A stretch of 64,000 bases of DNA from Phytoseiulus persimilis (GCA_037576195.1 CM075101.1:5270001-5334000), one strand, 5' to 3'; numbered from the stretch's first letter, positions 38,285 through 48,771 are shown. The notes: generated by a model from the sequence alone, not told the origin. Program-made: numbers and translations.

Positions 38285-38525
38285 GTCGGCGGGCCATGCC
38301 CCCCCCCAAAACTCTTCGATAATATTGGGAAGGGTGGATTCTGTTCTACTTCAATGGACGAAAAAGTTCCACAAAGATTCAGTCTTATCAGGAAAATTCT
38401 CACAGGTTTGAAAACCATGTTGATTGCGTCATGAAAATCGTCGACATCATCATCATCGACATAATCATCACATTCTTGCCCCCCCCCCCCCAAAAAAAAG
38501 CTGGGTATGCCCCTGGCCTCAACAT
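38285..38525 (+). repeat. Dispersed C-run repeat family, longest copy
   Basis: Begins GGCGGGCCATGCCCCCCCCC, then AACTCTTCGATAATATTGGG, a short frame ending LIRKILTGLKTMLIAS, a GATGAT-type trinucleotide stretch, a second C-run, eight A and CTGGGTATGCCCCTGGC. The first and last segments look like imperfect inverted ends, suggesting a whole short element of about 240 bp. Confidence 0.6.
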
Positions 38526-39559
38526 GCGGGTGCGACGCACACAATAGCAACTTTTACTGTTCTTGATTTCTTGATCTAACCGGATGTGCACCTTCCGCAT
38601 ACAGTGCTCTCACATGAAGTTCTTGGACTCATGAAGTAATGGATACATCAAGAGTCCACAGGTGATGCGTAAGATCTCCAGGAATGATCGCCGTGTACGA
38701 ACTTCGTTCAACGGAAGCCGTCACGCAGAATTTCACTGGTTCGGCGAGCAAACCAAATATGCCGAGCGTCTCATATTTTCCGACGGCTCAGGTCAAATAT
38801 CATTAGATCACATTTCCACGGAACAATGTCTCTGAACATCAGCTGTGCCGAGCTGAATGCTGAGGGCAACTTTCACGTCTATCAATTCGTTTCTGTTCAA
38901 TTCTCAGCGCCCAATTTCTTACCTCAGTCCTCCTGAGCATGCTCAACAGATATTATGCTCTCCCAAAAAATCCGATGCTTGTCGGACAAGATACACCTTC
39001 GATTTCGCGGTTAACAACCGCTGCAGAGCCTAGTTAAGAGTGCTATCATCACCAGCAGCTGTGATGTTCAGGCAGTGCTTCGTCGGCAATTTTGGAGTTT
39101 CGTCGTTATGGATAGTTCGACCATTGGACGTTTTCGAGGCGAAGTGTCAGAAGATCAGCGAGTATCCCAGTCGACCGTTCGATATTCCCAACCGTGAGCC
39201 TTTATTTTAATTGTTCTGAATCGCATGGGATCATCATCCTCGACTGCGCGAGTCTTGTGTCGCGCCCTGCAGGAGTTGATCGTTTCGACCTCGAAAAATG
39301 AAATTCAGAACTTTAACGCTTCCATCTGCCGTGGGAAAGCTGTAGACTCGGAGCTGAAGCTTCTCGAAAGCACACAGAGCTGAGATCTGAAGTCGAGGTG
39401 CGATCCTCCAGTCGAATCCGGAGGCATCATAGAGAGCCAGATGAGATACATTCGATGCTGTACATGAATAGGTTATAAAACAAACATCAGGTTTCCGTAG
39501 CACGGGCTGTGACGAAGCCTTCGGGACGGTTCTCTGCGGTAATTATCAAAAATTCCAGC
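38526..39559. other. No firm gene
   Basis: A minus-strand frame of 89 codons (39503-39234) with VSHLALYDASGFDW and VKVLNFIFRGR lies just past the IR paralogue 2 stop. It could be a receptor-like fragment but has no domain hallmark. Confidence 0.35.
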
Positions 39560-41407
39560 TCAAGACTGCCGCGATTTCTTTCGGATCACCCGCCAGAGCA
39601 AAAACGGGAGATCGCGGTAGACTCCCACTGCGTGCAGCACGTTCTCCACAAGGAGAGTCAATAAGGCAGCTGCCCAAGCCCACCAATAGATGGATGCCAG
39701 ATCTTGGAACGTTTTCATGGACACGGCTCTGAGGGTGATAGATTGTTTCTTGAGATCGTAGGATACTATTCCAGCGTTGATTTTGAAACGATGGAGCAGA
39801 TGCTGCTCAGCCGCCTTCCGGACTTCCCGCGATATGATTCTGTCGAGAAAGCAGCCTTTGTTGAATAAGAAACCATGAAATACATTGAAGCCGAGGCTTG
39901 GGCATACACGCATCGTCTGGAGAGCCCCCCGTTCCAGAATAGCTTTCGTCATGTCAACTGCTTCTCCGAATATCATGCAAGTCCGAGCGCGGCCAGTTAT
40001 GCATGTGTCCAAACAGTCCGCATTTACTCTCATGCACAGTTTCCATTTTTCTTTCACTCTCTTCATGAATGCATCATCGCTCTCCGGGAACAAACCCTCC
40101 GCACTCCTGGAGACTAAGGCCACGGAGTCCGGGGAGGACAACGCTTCCATCGCCTCGCTCGGCGCGTCGAACAAGCCCGAGGATGTCTCTCTCGAGAGTG
40201 AAGCAATGAGGACAGCCGAGATAACACTGGACAGCACGAGAACGCACATGCTATGCAGAGTGGAAATCAACTTCGAGGCAAAACTCAGAGTTCTCAGGCG
40301 GGAGACTCCTCCCTGTGGGTAGATCGGTCGGAGAACCACTGCCACATAATCTTTGAGGATCGCCGAACATTGGAATCGTTCGCTTCGCCGAGATAAGCAC
40401 GATGCCAGAGCGGAAGATAAGCAGACGTGGTAGATCACCAAGGAGCTTCCGATCAAACCGGCGAAGGATCGCGTTTCTGCTACGACTTTCGACGCAGCCG
40501 TCACTTGGTCGATGTCGAGGAAGGAACTAAAGTCTCCGTACTGAAGCCGGGTTCCCTCGATGGTCACGTCTCCGTGAATCATGTGAAACTCTCTGCTCAG
40601 AAGCCTGGTGATGATTTTCTTGTCGGTCGTGTTCAAATCATGATCCGGATACAAACCGTACATCACGTTCGCAGGAATTTTTCTCTTCATCAACCTGAAG
40701 TGGAACTTCCGCGCAACATGCCGCACGAAGGCTCTTTCGAAACCCTCCTTGTCAATGAAATGATTCGAAGTGTCCGAAAGTCTTACTCTCTTCGCCTGTG
40801 GGAGACCTGTACAGGTCAGGTAGTCGTAAATCAATAAGTGCAAGCTCGCATTTTTGACTTCTGTGGTCAATTCGCCTTCTTCTTCGCCTCTGGTCCAGCC
40901 ACACCGCGAGCACAGCGTTCGTGATTTGATCGCGAACCAGCTGAGAGAGCCGCGCGTCTTCCGTATCCTCTCAAAGTTGAAGAAAGCGTTAGAATCATCA
41001 CGTTGGGAATGATTCCCTCCACCACGGGTGAAATGAAGGGAGAAGGAATCGCAACACTCAAGGTCGTCTCTAGAGATGTTCAGTGACCTTGGGTCAGCGG
41101 GCCCCGACGACAGCTGTAGGCGACACATGATGTTTATCCATGGGAAACAGTAGGTGAGAAGTTTCCGATACTCAGCGGGCTCGTCACTTGAATTACCGAG
41201 AACGAAAAAAATCGGAGCCACTGGTTTCATTGGCGCTCGCTCGCCGCATCTCGATACAAACGTGAAAGTTTTGTTGTGACCACATAAGTTTGTCCCGTCG
41301 AGTGCCACCTGGAGCCCGCCATCCGGCTGGGGGCTTCCGTTGTGGACAATGTAGAGATGGTTGATGCTCTCGAAATACGTTTCCAACAAGAAGCAGAAGC
41401 TCTCCAT
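39560..41407 (-). CDS. Divergent ionotropic-receptor-like protein, paralogue 2
   Basis: An uninterrupted minus-strand frame of 615 residues from the first in-frame ATG (41407, MESFCFLLETYFESINH), intronless. Same layout as paralogue 1: S1 region (KFHFRLMKRK, REFHMIHGDV), TM1 (LAGL/FAGLIGSSLVIYHV), pore-like loop, TM3 (LISTLHSMCVLVLSSVIS), S2-like half with conserved Cys, and TM4 (YWWAWAAALLTLLVENVL). The first roughly 190 residues are about 92% identical to paralogue 1 and the rest far less. The C-terminal tails are unrelated and this one is shorter. Further upstream in the same frame a TGA replaces a Trp codon of paralogue 1 (near 41550), so any start beyond that point is excluded for this copy and the ATG at 41407 is favoured. 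Role as for paralogue 1. Confidence 0.75.
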   Translation of the reverse strand: MESFCFLLETYFESINHLYIVHNGSPQPDGGLQVALDGTNLCGHNKTFTFVSRCGERAPMKPVAPIFFVLGNSSDEPAEYRKLLTYCFPWINIMCRLQLSSGPADPRSLNISRDDLECCDSFSLHFTRGGGNHSQRDDSNAFFNFERIRKTRGSLSWFAIKSRTLCSRCGWTRGEEEGELTTEVKNASLHLLIYDYLTCTGLPQAKRVRLSDTSNHFIDKEGFERAFVRHVARKFHFRLMKRKIPANVMYGLYPDHDLNTTDKKIITRLLSREFHMIHGDVTIEGTRLQYGDFSSFLDIDQVTAASKVVAETRSFAGLIGSSLVIYHVCLSSALASCLSRRSERFQCSAILKDYVAVVLRPIYPQGGVSRLRTLSFASKLISTLHSMCVLVLSSVISAVLIASLSRETSSGLFDAPSEAMEALSSPDSVALVSRSAEGLFPESDDAFMKRVKEKWKLCMRVNADCLDTCITGRARTCMIFGEAVDMTKAILERGALQTMRVCPSLGFNVFHGFLFNKGCFLDRIISREVRKAAEQHLLHRFKINAGIVSYDLKKQSITLRAVSMKTFQDLASIYWWAWAAALLTLLVENVLHAVGVYRDLPFLLWRVIRKKSRQS

Positions 41408-41648
41408 CCCGCAAATCCGAAGAAATCCGATGCGGGACTGATGACACCAGTCAGCGAAGATGCGTGACTCCGTGTTTCGACTCAACTTGCTCGGGAAGGC
41501 GCACACAGGCGACGTGTTATCGATGGTCTTCCAACTGCCGTGGTTGCTTCAATTAATTGTTGCGCTCAATGCTTAGAATGCTCTGAGCTGTTCGCAGTCA
41601 AAGTTCGATCAGAGGTTCCGGCTCTGCTCGATGCATTCAAAGTGAATC

Positions 41649-41656
41649 TTATATAG
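41649..41656 (-). promoter_or_regulatory. TATA box upstream of IR paralogue 2
   Basis: The minus strand reads CCCCTATATAAGATTCAC. Initiation about 30 bp downstream (near 41620) would leave a 5' leader of about 210 bp before the ATG at 41407. Consistent with an intronless gene with a short leader. Confidence 0.45.
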
Positions 41657-41970
41657 GGGTGAGCCCTTTATCGACTGATCACGGCATACAAACGCATCGA
41701 GAGATAGGGCCACGCCCGCTAGGGAGGATCTCCGATTGGATTATTGATGCAGCAAGCCACGCATTGAGCTCTGGAAATATGTTTGATTCATGAATGATGA
41801 CGTTGCAGAGTATGAGAGCCTCATAACGACATTATGTTGATATGTGCCTGCTAACCCAAAGAAGGGGGGAAGAAGTTGCTATTCCAACAACTACACCGAC
41901 CGCGCGAAGCGCCGGGGTCATTGGGATATTTCTATCTTTCATCTGGTTGTTATAGCGATAGGATATTGAA

Positions 41971-42979
41971 TAGTGGCGTATCTGGCTCGAGCGGCGCCCG
42001 GGGCGAACCAGCAAAAATGTGCCCCCCTCCGAACCCGCACGAAAATTTGGCGAGCCATCAAAAGAGATCTTGCTCGTTGAAAACAAGGTCACGTCCAATC
42101 AATGTTACCACGATAGCGTGGTGATCTGAATCGCGCACAATTAGCCTTAACTGCGGTGAAACTTTCTATCATTCAACAATTCCGAAAACGTTTTTTTTAG
42201 TTTGGTCTCTCAATGCTCAAAAATGCTAATACGCCTAGCTTCTCTTGAATCCTAATGATCCCTGGCAACGTTTCATCTTGTTTGACAAACGTTTCACAGC
42301 CATTTATATCATCACTAGAGCCTGGAAGTTTAGGTGAATTTTCGAAATTATCCGATCAATCGCCCAGCATCGATCCATTGCGACGAGGGGATAATTTCGA
42401 AAAATCACGCAAACTTCCAGGCTCTAATCATCATAAAGTTTCTCCGATAGATCGGAGTGGAGGTCCGATTCTGCGTCCTTCAGCTCAATGGGTTAGGATT
42501 TCGTTCTTGATTCCGATTGAATTCCTCCTGCAGTGGAGAAGAGGGAGATTGACAGAACCTTGAATCCGTGTGTCTTCAGCTTTGCGCCCTCAAGAGATAG
42601 ACATGCAAGCACTCAGCCCTCTGCCGCATGTTCCCGTGCCTGAGTTAAGGCGAGTTTTAAATTGCAGTCTGAGACATTTATGGTTCTTCATCTCTTCCGC
42701 GCCCCTCAGCTCCGCGTCGCTGACTTCTCTGAGGCGAGATTCCGTTGCCGAGACAAATCGAATCTCCAATGCAGACCCGGATATGGACAAACTTCAACTC
42801 CGATTTGACGCCTCTCAGATCTCTGTGGCGTTTATCCGTTTGGAAGACAAATTAAGTTCATTTCGCGGTTAGGACTATTAAAAAATCAAGTACGGTTTCA
42901 CGCCCCATAACTGCGCACCCCATCAGCTTTGCGTCCTCCAACTGCGCGCCCACTCTGCCCCCCTAGATACGCCCCTGAG
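41971..42979. mobile_element. Non-autonomous DNA transposon, about 1 kb
   Basis: The left end AGTGGCGTATCTGGCTC and the right end, read inverted, CAGGGGCGTATCTAGGGGG share GGCGTATCTxG and G-rich subterminal sequence. ATTGA at both flanks may be the target duplication. No transposase frame is inside. A separate hairpin element sits within it at 42316-42426. Confidence 0.5.
42316..42426. mobile_element. 111-bp hairpin MITE nested in the larger element
   Basis: Arms 42316-42353 and 42389-42426, each 38 bp, are inverted copies with 35 of 38 positions matching (TAGAGCCTGGAAGTTT at the outer end). The loop is 35 bp. Flanks ATCATC and ATCATCAT suggest a short target duplication. Confidence 0.75.
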
Positions 42980-44099
42980 ATTGAGAACTCGAAACTGGCT
43001 CCAATTGAGCATTTACCAATTCGGATGATGACACAACATCGTGACCGATGCTTGTGATACCACTTCCAAACCCATATAACTGTTGCGATAAAGATTGATT
43101 GAAGAGATTTGAGCGAGGATCTCGGAAAAAAATCTGATGGTGAAATCAAGTATAGAAACTCGAAAATTGTTTCCACTTGGGGAAGACCATCGAATCTCGG
43201 GATCCGGTCGGGCTGTTGTCATGTGGTCGAAACCGCAGCCTTACCTGAGTTTAGTCAGGGGAGCTGAGCGCATATCTGTCTGTCCTCAATAGATTTCCGG
43301 ATTGATCATCTAGTGGGCATAAAACTTGCGATACGCTGTAGAGCGATGGAAGAGTCCGGAAGAGTCATAGGCAATCGGTTTGATGATACTCCCGGATAGA
43401 GTCTATCTTCATCATACTTTCAGAAATATCCGCTGATCCTTCTAGAAAGGGTCTACCGGAACGCATTCCTGGAAATGTTCCGAAAACGAAAAGAAGAGAA
43501 GTCGTTCTGATCATATTCCTGGAGAGGTTCGTTGCGAATTCGTGCATAGGTTGTTCGGGTCATGAATGCGGAGTTACGGGATACTCACGTTGAACTGACA
43601 AAGACCTGCGACGGAACGTGTCAGGAGGACCGCGCGGAGGGCTCAACGGAGCTTCAAGGGATGGCCGTTCTGATACTTTGGCAAAACTTCACGGCAAACC
43701 CGACGTAGACCATGTTCGACAACCTGGAGCGGATCTCGGCGGAATACTTCTCAGGCCGGATACTGACCAGCGTAATCAGTGAGGGTCGGCTGGTCGAGAA
43801 CATGAAATCGAAACTTGTAGCATGGAGCTTTCGACTGAGAGCCAGCACCGCTCGAACCCAATTTGAGAGGTCAGCACAAGAGAACCGGGGTAGCTTCCAG
43901 TTTCCTTGCTCACCGACGGCCACAGTCGAAGAACGAGATCAGACTCGTGATGTAGGCGCTCATGTTTGACACATGCGAAGAGCGATGCTCCAGGCATGGC
44001 GATCGACAAAGAAACGATCGCGGCTTAATCAGATCCTGACCACTTAGCGCCGCTTAGATCCACACTCGTAGGACGAGTCTGCCTCCTGGGAGGGCGATA
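42980..44099. other. No firm gene
   Basis: A minus-strand start near 43962 (MSAYITSLISFFDCGRR then GTGAGC) looks like a possible small first exon, and a frame down to 43654 has membrane-like stretches, but no chain can be supported. Confidence 0.35.
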
Positions 44100-46499
44100 C
44101 AGTATTCCCTCATTTATCACGGTTAATTCGCTCCAGGACCGAGCGCGATAAATGAATTTCCGTGAAGTGGGGTAGTTTATTGGGAAAATGCTTTCTCTGA
44201 CATGCATGAGTAGCTCCTACACCCGGATTTCATCTTAATGCATTCTCTGGAACTCGACCCAGACCTACATTGGAGAATGAAGAGGAAATTTCAAGGAAGA
44301 ATCTGACATCTCTACTAGAATAAGCCAGAGTTGACTTCGAAGGTCGGTTTATTGCCCTCAATGTATGGCTCTTGATAAAATCAGCGGGCTACGCGGTTTG
44401 GCTATTCTCCCTTATCGATGACAATGTAATCGATGGAGCCCGACCCAACTATCGAATCGGCTTCAGGAACTTGGTTATTGGTCGTTGTTTCCGTTCTATT
44501 TTCATCTGATTGAGCACGCTCCTGTATGGTCCCATCGCCTCATCGATAGCGTTGCGAAATTGAAGTGCTCGGGTCATGTGAGAATCCCATGAACCGATTT
44601 GATCTTGCATCTCTCTGAGACCCCTCACCAATCGTGAGAGACGCTCTGATGAGAGACCTTCATCTTCATCCTGGACGTTGATGCGGTCGTACTCTTCCTC
44701 TGGTTCAACTCCTCCCTGAATTGAACTTTCGACAGCGGATAAGTCGTCGTCCGTCGAGGTTTGCGAATCTGCGTCCAGCAGTTCGCTGACGTTAGCGACG
44801 GTCATGTCGTCAAACCCTTCGCGTCCAAGCTCATGAGCCAGCTGGACTGCTATCGCTTGCGTCTTCGAGAGTCGGACCACAGTTTTCTTCGAAGATTCCA
44901 GGCCACAACTTTTTCCAGCTTGCAGCCACAGTCTCAGCTTTCATGCATTTCAAAGCGATTCCGATAGCCTCCAAACAGGACGCTATCGTGAACTTCCGCC
45001 AGTATTCGGTGACCGAAAACTCTTCCTCGCAATCCATGGAGTCAACAAGATGTCGAAGGGTGTTGCGAACGTAGATAGCCTCGAATGCGCGGATCACTCC
45101 CTGATCCATGGCTTGGATAAGCGCGGTGGTATTGGGAGGTAGGAATTTGATAGTCACTCCTACATGAGTCATGTCTTGCGAATGACCGCCTGCATTATCC
45201 ATAAGGAGCAGCACTTTAAATTGTAAACCTTTCTCGGCGAGATACTCTTTCACTCGAGGGATGAAACTTTCTCTGAACTATTCCACTGTCAATTGTTTAG
45301 TGATCCAGCCTTTATTATTGTGCATCCAGTGCACCGGGAGGAGATTCTTGTTCTTGAGAGCTCTTGGGTTCTTTGATTTGTTAATGAGCGTGGGCTTGAG
45401 AAGGAACCCGGCAGCATTCCCACACATGATGATAGTCACACGATCCTTGGAGGTCTTGAAGCCTCTGACCTTCGATTCGTTTCTGAAAATGTAGGTCCGA
45501 GAGGGCATCCTCTCACAAAACTGACCCGTCTCGTGCATATTGAAAACTTGTTTCGAGCGGTCCTCGCCTTCTTCATCATTGCCGGAAATGTGTTGGCGAC
45601 GTACTCATTTGCTGCGAGCTCGTCCGCGGAGGCTCCTTCTCCGTGTAACTTGAGATTTTTCAAATGGTATCTCTTTTGGAATTTGTCGAACCAGCCTTTG
45701 CTCGCAGAAAACTCCGAGCGTCGGGACGGACCTGGATCTCCGTCCAGATGGCGGCCGTTTTGCGTATTTTGATCTCTTCTTTACGGATCGAACGAGTGGA
45801 AGACTCGTTGAAGTTGTAGTGCCGTCCAACGTCCGCGGCCTTCTTGCCTCCTGCGATCATATCCAGAAGCTCGACCTTCTCCTGCAACGTGAGCATCTTC
45901 CTGCGACGTCTCACTTTGCTCAAACATGTCTGCCAAGACTGTTTCAAACTCATTCTGATTCCGATAAAGTAATTCTCAGGAGCACACGGCGTTTCGAAGC
46001 CTTGGATTCTGATACTGACAACGAGGAAGCGCTTGATTCGAGGAATCCACCGGCTTCTTGGTCCTACCACCGACGGTACCACCGGCGTTTACCCGGATGT
46101 CACAATAGAACCAGCCTCGTCGAAACAATTGCGAACAACGCCAAGGGTGTCTCTCGTTCAGGTTGAAGCAACCTCCCAACTGCCAGATCAAAACAGAGAG
46201 CGGTTCCAGCTTCCACGTTACCGCACAACTTCTTGCACACCTGCGCAGCGCAGAATGTGCACATCCAGCCAATCGATCCATCTTTCTCAAGTTGTTCATT
46301 TCAGGTGCGATTACAGGATGGAAAACTTCCGAAAAGAAGTTATCATTTACGAGAAAATCCATGCAATCTATGTATTCATTGGAGTTTTGTATGACAGAAG
46401 GCTTTCCTCCAGTTTCAATGACCCATCTCGGTCGGCTCGGAAAAACCGCGATACAGTGAAACCGCGATGATCGAACCGCGAAGTAGCGAGGGAAGACTG
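44100..46499 (-). mobile_element. Tigger/pogo (Tc1-mariner) DNA transposon, copy A, broken
   Basis: Ends CAGTATTCCCTCATTTATCA (44100) and, inverted, CAGTCTTCCCTCGCTACTTC (46499), each next to TA (44098-44099 and 46500-46501), the target site of this superfamily. Transposase runs on the minus strand: CENP-B-type helix-turn-helix (KMLTLQEKVELLDMIAGGKK, GRHYNFNESSTRSIRKEE), then DDE pieces (MPSRTYIFRNESKVRGFKTS, LLLMDNAGGH, FLPPNTTALIQAMDQGVI). The frame is interrupted by stops and shifts, and about 195 bp present in copy B (56841-57050 region) is deleted here near 45745. The first catalytic Asp position reads MHETG where NADETG is expected. Inactive. Transposes by cut-and-paste when intact. Confidence 0.9.
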
Positions 46500-46579
46500 T
46501 ACACGTTGAGATAGGTTATCGTCTGCGAGCCATGTATAAGCGGCCACAATTAAAGCCTTCGATTTATTGGCTGCTCGAT

Positions 46580-47036
46580 TCACGAGAGACGCGGATGCAC
46601 CCTGTGGTAAGGAGTGTCGCAGTTTTCAGCATAGTCTGCCCAAGTGCAAACGTCTTCGCTGTAGCAGCATTCCTCGGTCAGCGATCTGCGCTTCCGCACA
46701 AGGTTGTAGGGACGCTTGACTTCCTCTGAGAACGAGAGAAAGACCACTGGAATTATCCCAGACTCGACCGTCAAGAAATAATCCTGAATTTGAGAATGAT
46801 CCCAGCGCACCAGAGTCGATCTGCTGGGTCTCGGCGACTCCTTGAGAATCCTGGTCGTTCTCAGGTCGGACACGGGCTTCTTCCGAAGAAGTTGCTCCCT
46901 TGAGCGATGGCTCCTCCACCCATCGTCTCACGTTGTGTGCCGAGTCATGTACCCGGCACACCAGGAGCATGTGGTGGTGCAGTTGCATTGTACACATGTG
47001 GATGAGACGCATGAATCTCCGTTGGATTTGTCCGGG
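46580..47036 (-). CDS. Insulin-like peptide precursor ILP2, copy A (5' exon unresolved)
   Basis: Two minus-strand exons: 47036-46811 and 46725-46580 (phase-1 GT-AG intron, 85 bp), 123 residues plus stop. B chain: CTMQLHHHMLLVC, two Cys separated by 11 residues with Leu and Val in insulin positions. C peptide is acidic and ends in RKRR, a furin-type cleavage site. A chain: SLTEECCYSEDVCTWADYAE then NC, pattern CC-x5-C-x8-C; insulins normally have CC-x3-C. Secreted hormone of the insulin/relaxin superfamily, expected ligand of an insulin-type receptor. Signal-peptide exon not found. Just upstream an acceptor (TTTCAG, 47122 region) opens GPSLGLDVTDELRKAWEAY, which resembles the pre-B segment of ILP1 (LLGPEALNEWREKFEAR) but is one base out of frame with the B chain. 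Poly(A) signal AATAAA 12 bp after the stop. The Tigger end lies 80 bp downstream. Confidence 0.72.
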
Positions 47037-47334
47037 CTATTTGATGAACAAGGAGCGCATACGCTTCCCATGCTTTCCTCAACTCATCTGTGACGTCTAA
47101 ACCGAGCGAGGGTCCACTGAAAGGATGCACAAGATATTCACATCGATGGAAAAACAGCGAGCTCCCTGAGTTCCGAGTCAGCTCCCACGGGGCCCGCCAA
47201 ATCGGCCGACGTCGCCGAGTACGCGGCCGCCTCCCCAGCATCAGAAGCAGCGGCTGAGAAGAAAACAGAAACAATCCGCAGAAGCCTCCGACCCGGCCGC
47301 GAGTTCATCCACCGCTGCCCCTGCCGAGTCCACG

Positions 47335-47709
47335 GTGACGACCTCAGCTCCAGCCTCTGAAACTAAAATCGCCACCACCGACGCAAGCGAAACCCCGGAA
47401 GCATCCAGCGCAGCGCCGGCAGCACGCAACGTTCACATCGAGCCGTTGGAAGCCTCTTCCACAGCCGCAACACCGGTCGCAGAGAGTGTTCCGAGCGCAA
47501 AAGAGCCCGAAAGCAACTCAAGAGAAGCAATGCCGGACAAGAGAGAGTGTTCACCCATGGCACTGTCACCGGCAGCCCCTGCACAAGAGGTGACGACTCC
47601 TGCCGCACCTAAAGATGCGGGAACTCCTGTGCGCCCCGCGGCAGAAGTTCCGAAGAGCTCCAGCGAGCCCGAGAAACCCTCCACCGCGTCGCCCCAGTCG
47701 TCGAGCTGA
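47335..47709 (+). CDS. Ala/Pro/Ser/Glu-rich open frame, doubtful
   Basis: A 124-codon plus-strand frame (TTSAPASETKIATTDASETP, later SPAAPAQEVTTPAAPKDAG) ending SPQSSS-stop. The reading can be extended upstream to about 47235, where an acceptor-like CCTCCCCAG occurs. Low-complexity composition of this sort can be real (disordered tail of a spliced gene) or a by-product of GC-rich DNA. Both duplicated copies keep it open; of three differences two change the residue. It lies in the gap upstream of ILP2's B-chain exon on the opposite strand. Confidence 0.25.
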   Translation: MTTSAPASETKIATTDASETPEASSAAPAARNVHIEPLEASSTAATPVAESVPSAKEPESNSREAMPDKRECSPMALSPAAPAQEVTTPAAPKDAGTPVRPAAEVPKSSSEPEKPSTASPQSSS

Positions 47710-48743
47710 ATAATCGCGAACGTTCAAGTTCCTCATGAGTAGTGGATCTAGATGATGTAAACTTACGGCTGGCGTAATATACGGTGTTACCACATTCGAC
47801 CTCTTTTCTTTTCCAAGTCACCACCCGAAAGTTCATAATTTTTCGGGAATCTTCTCGGGAACCTTTGGCTAGTCTGTAAACAGCCGGTATTCATTCACTC
47901 GATGCCCGCCCGAGGGCCTGAAATGTCTGTTTGCGGCGACGATTCTCTCGTCTTACCGGCGCGCTAGATGAGGAAACTTCTGAGTTTCGATCCGCGAGCG
48001 GGATTCAGAGTGTGTCATTGATCCTAAGGGAATATGAGAATACATCTCCGAACCGCTGTGGATGGAATGACGCGATCGATCGCAGTCAACGTGCCAGCGT
48101 CACAACCTCTTCGGATTTCATGACTCCACGCTACTGTTACATTACGACTCATTCAGGACCCGCGGTCTTGATACGAGTGCCTCTCTTTGTTTAGGTTGGC
48201 TCGGTGACAATCATTCATCCGCGAACAAACGCGTTCACATCACTGAGGATCTTCAAGGATTGTCCCCGAGAGGTAGACTTATGTCCCGACATGTATAAGG
48301 TTCTTTGTTGACGCAGTCGGTTATGCTCGCCCCCACACACCCGAATCCAGTGGGATGACGCATTCGATTGGATGGCCCAATCATCCTTCTCGTATCGTCT
48401 CGCGTGGAAAGGACAACGACGTGAACTTTCCCTCGAAAATTCATATGTCTTTCTTTTATTTTCGGGAGCACTCCGTGTATTGATTCTGTGTTCGTGATAA
48501 GCATGTTGAAAAACCTCCTCTTCCTCTCGAGAGATTATTGTATTTGTTCGGGATCACATTGGCGACATTCCCTGCAGATTCTTTATTTCTTCAGCAGTCG
48601 AGACATGAAGTGGCGGAATCAGGGTTCCGGGAATCTGAGCACTGGATTTTTAAGCGAAGTGCAGCTCATTTCCGCTTGTTATAGCATGGAGCATGCCTCT
48701 TGAGCCGCAGGAGAGATCCTCTCTCCTCGTCTTACATCGACTA
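47710..48743. other. Gap between ILP1 and ILP2, no firm feature
   Basis: A minus-strand frame (48504-48253, MLITNTESIHGVLPKIKERH) and a plus-strand frame (47931-48194) lack motifs. The missing signal-peptide exon of ILP2 should be in or near this gap but no hydrophobic start followed by a donor stood out. Confidence 0.4.
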
Positions 48744-48749
48744 TTTATT
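48744..48749 (-). promoter_or_regulatory. Poly(A) signal of ILP1 copy A
   Basis: AATAAA on the minus strand 23 bp beyond the stop codon, kept in copy B at 60044-60049. A second AATAAA at 48582-48587 is changed to GATAAA in copy B. Confidence 0.5.
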
Positions 48750-48771
48750 GCACCATCCCATGGGTTTCCTC

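Noticed and set aside
43654-43962. Possible two-exon membrane protein starting MSAYITSLISFFDC
   Set aside because: Only one plausible donor and no acceptor-defined continuation or family resemblance.
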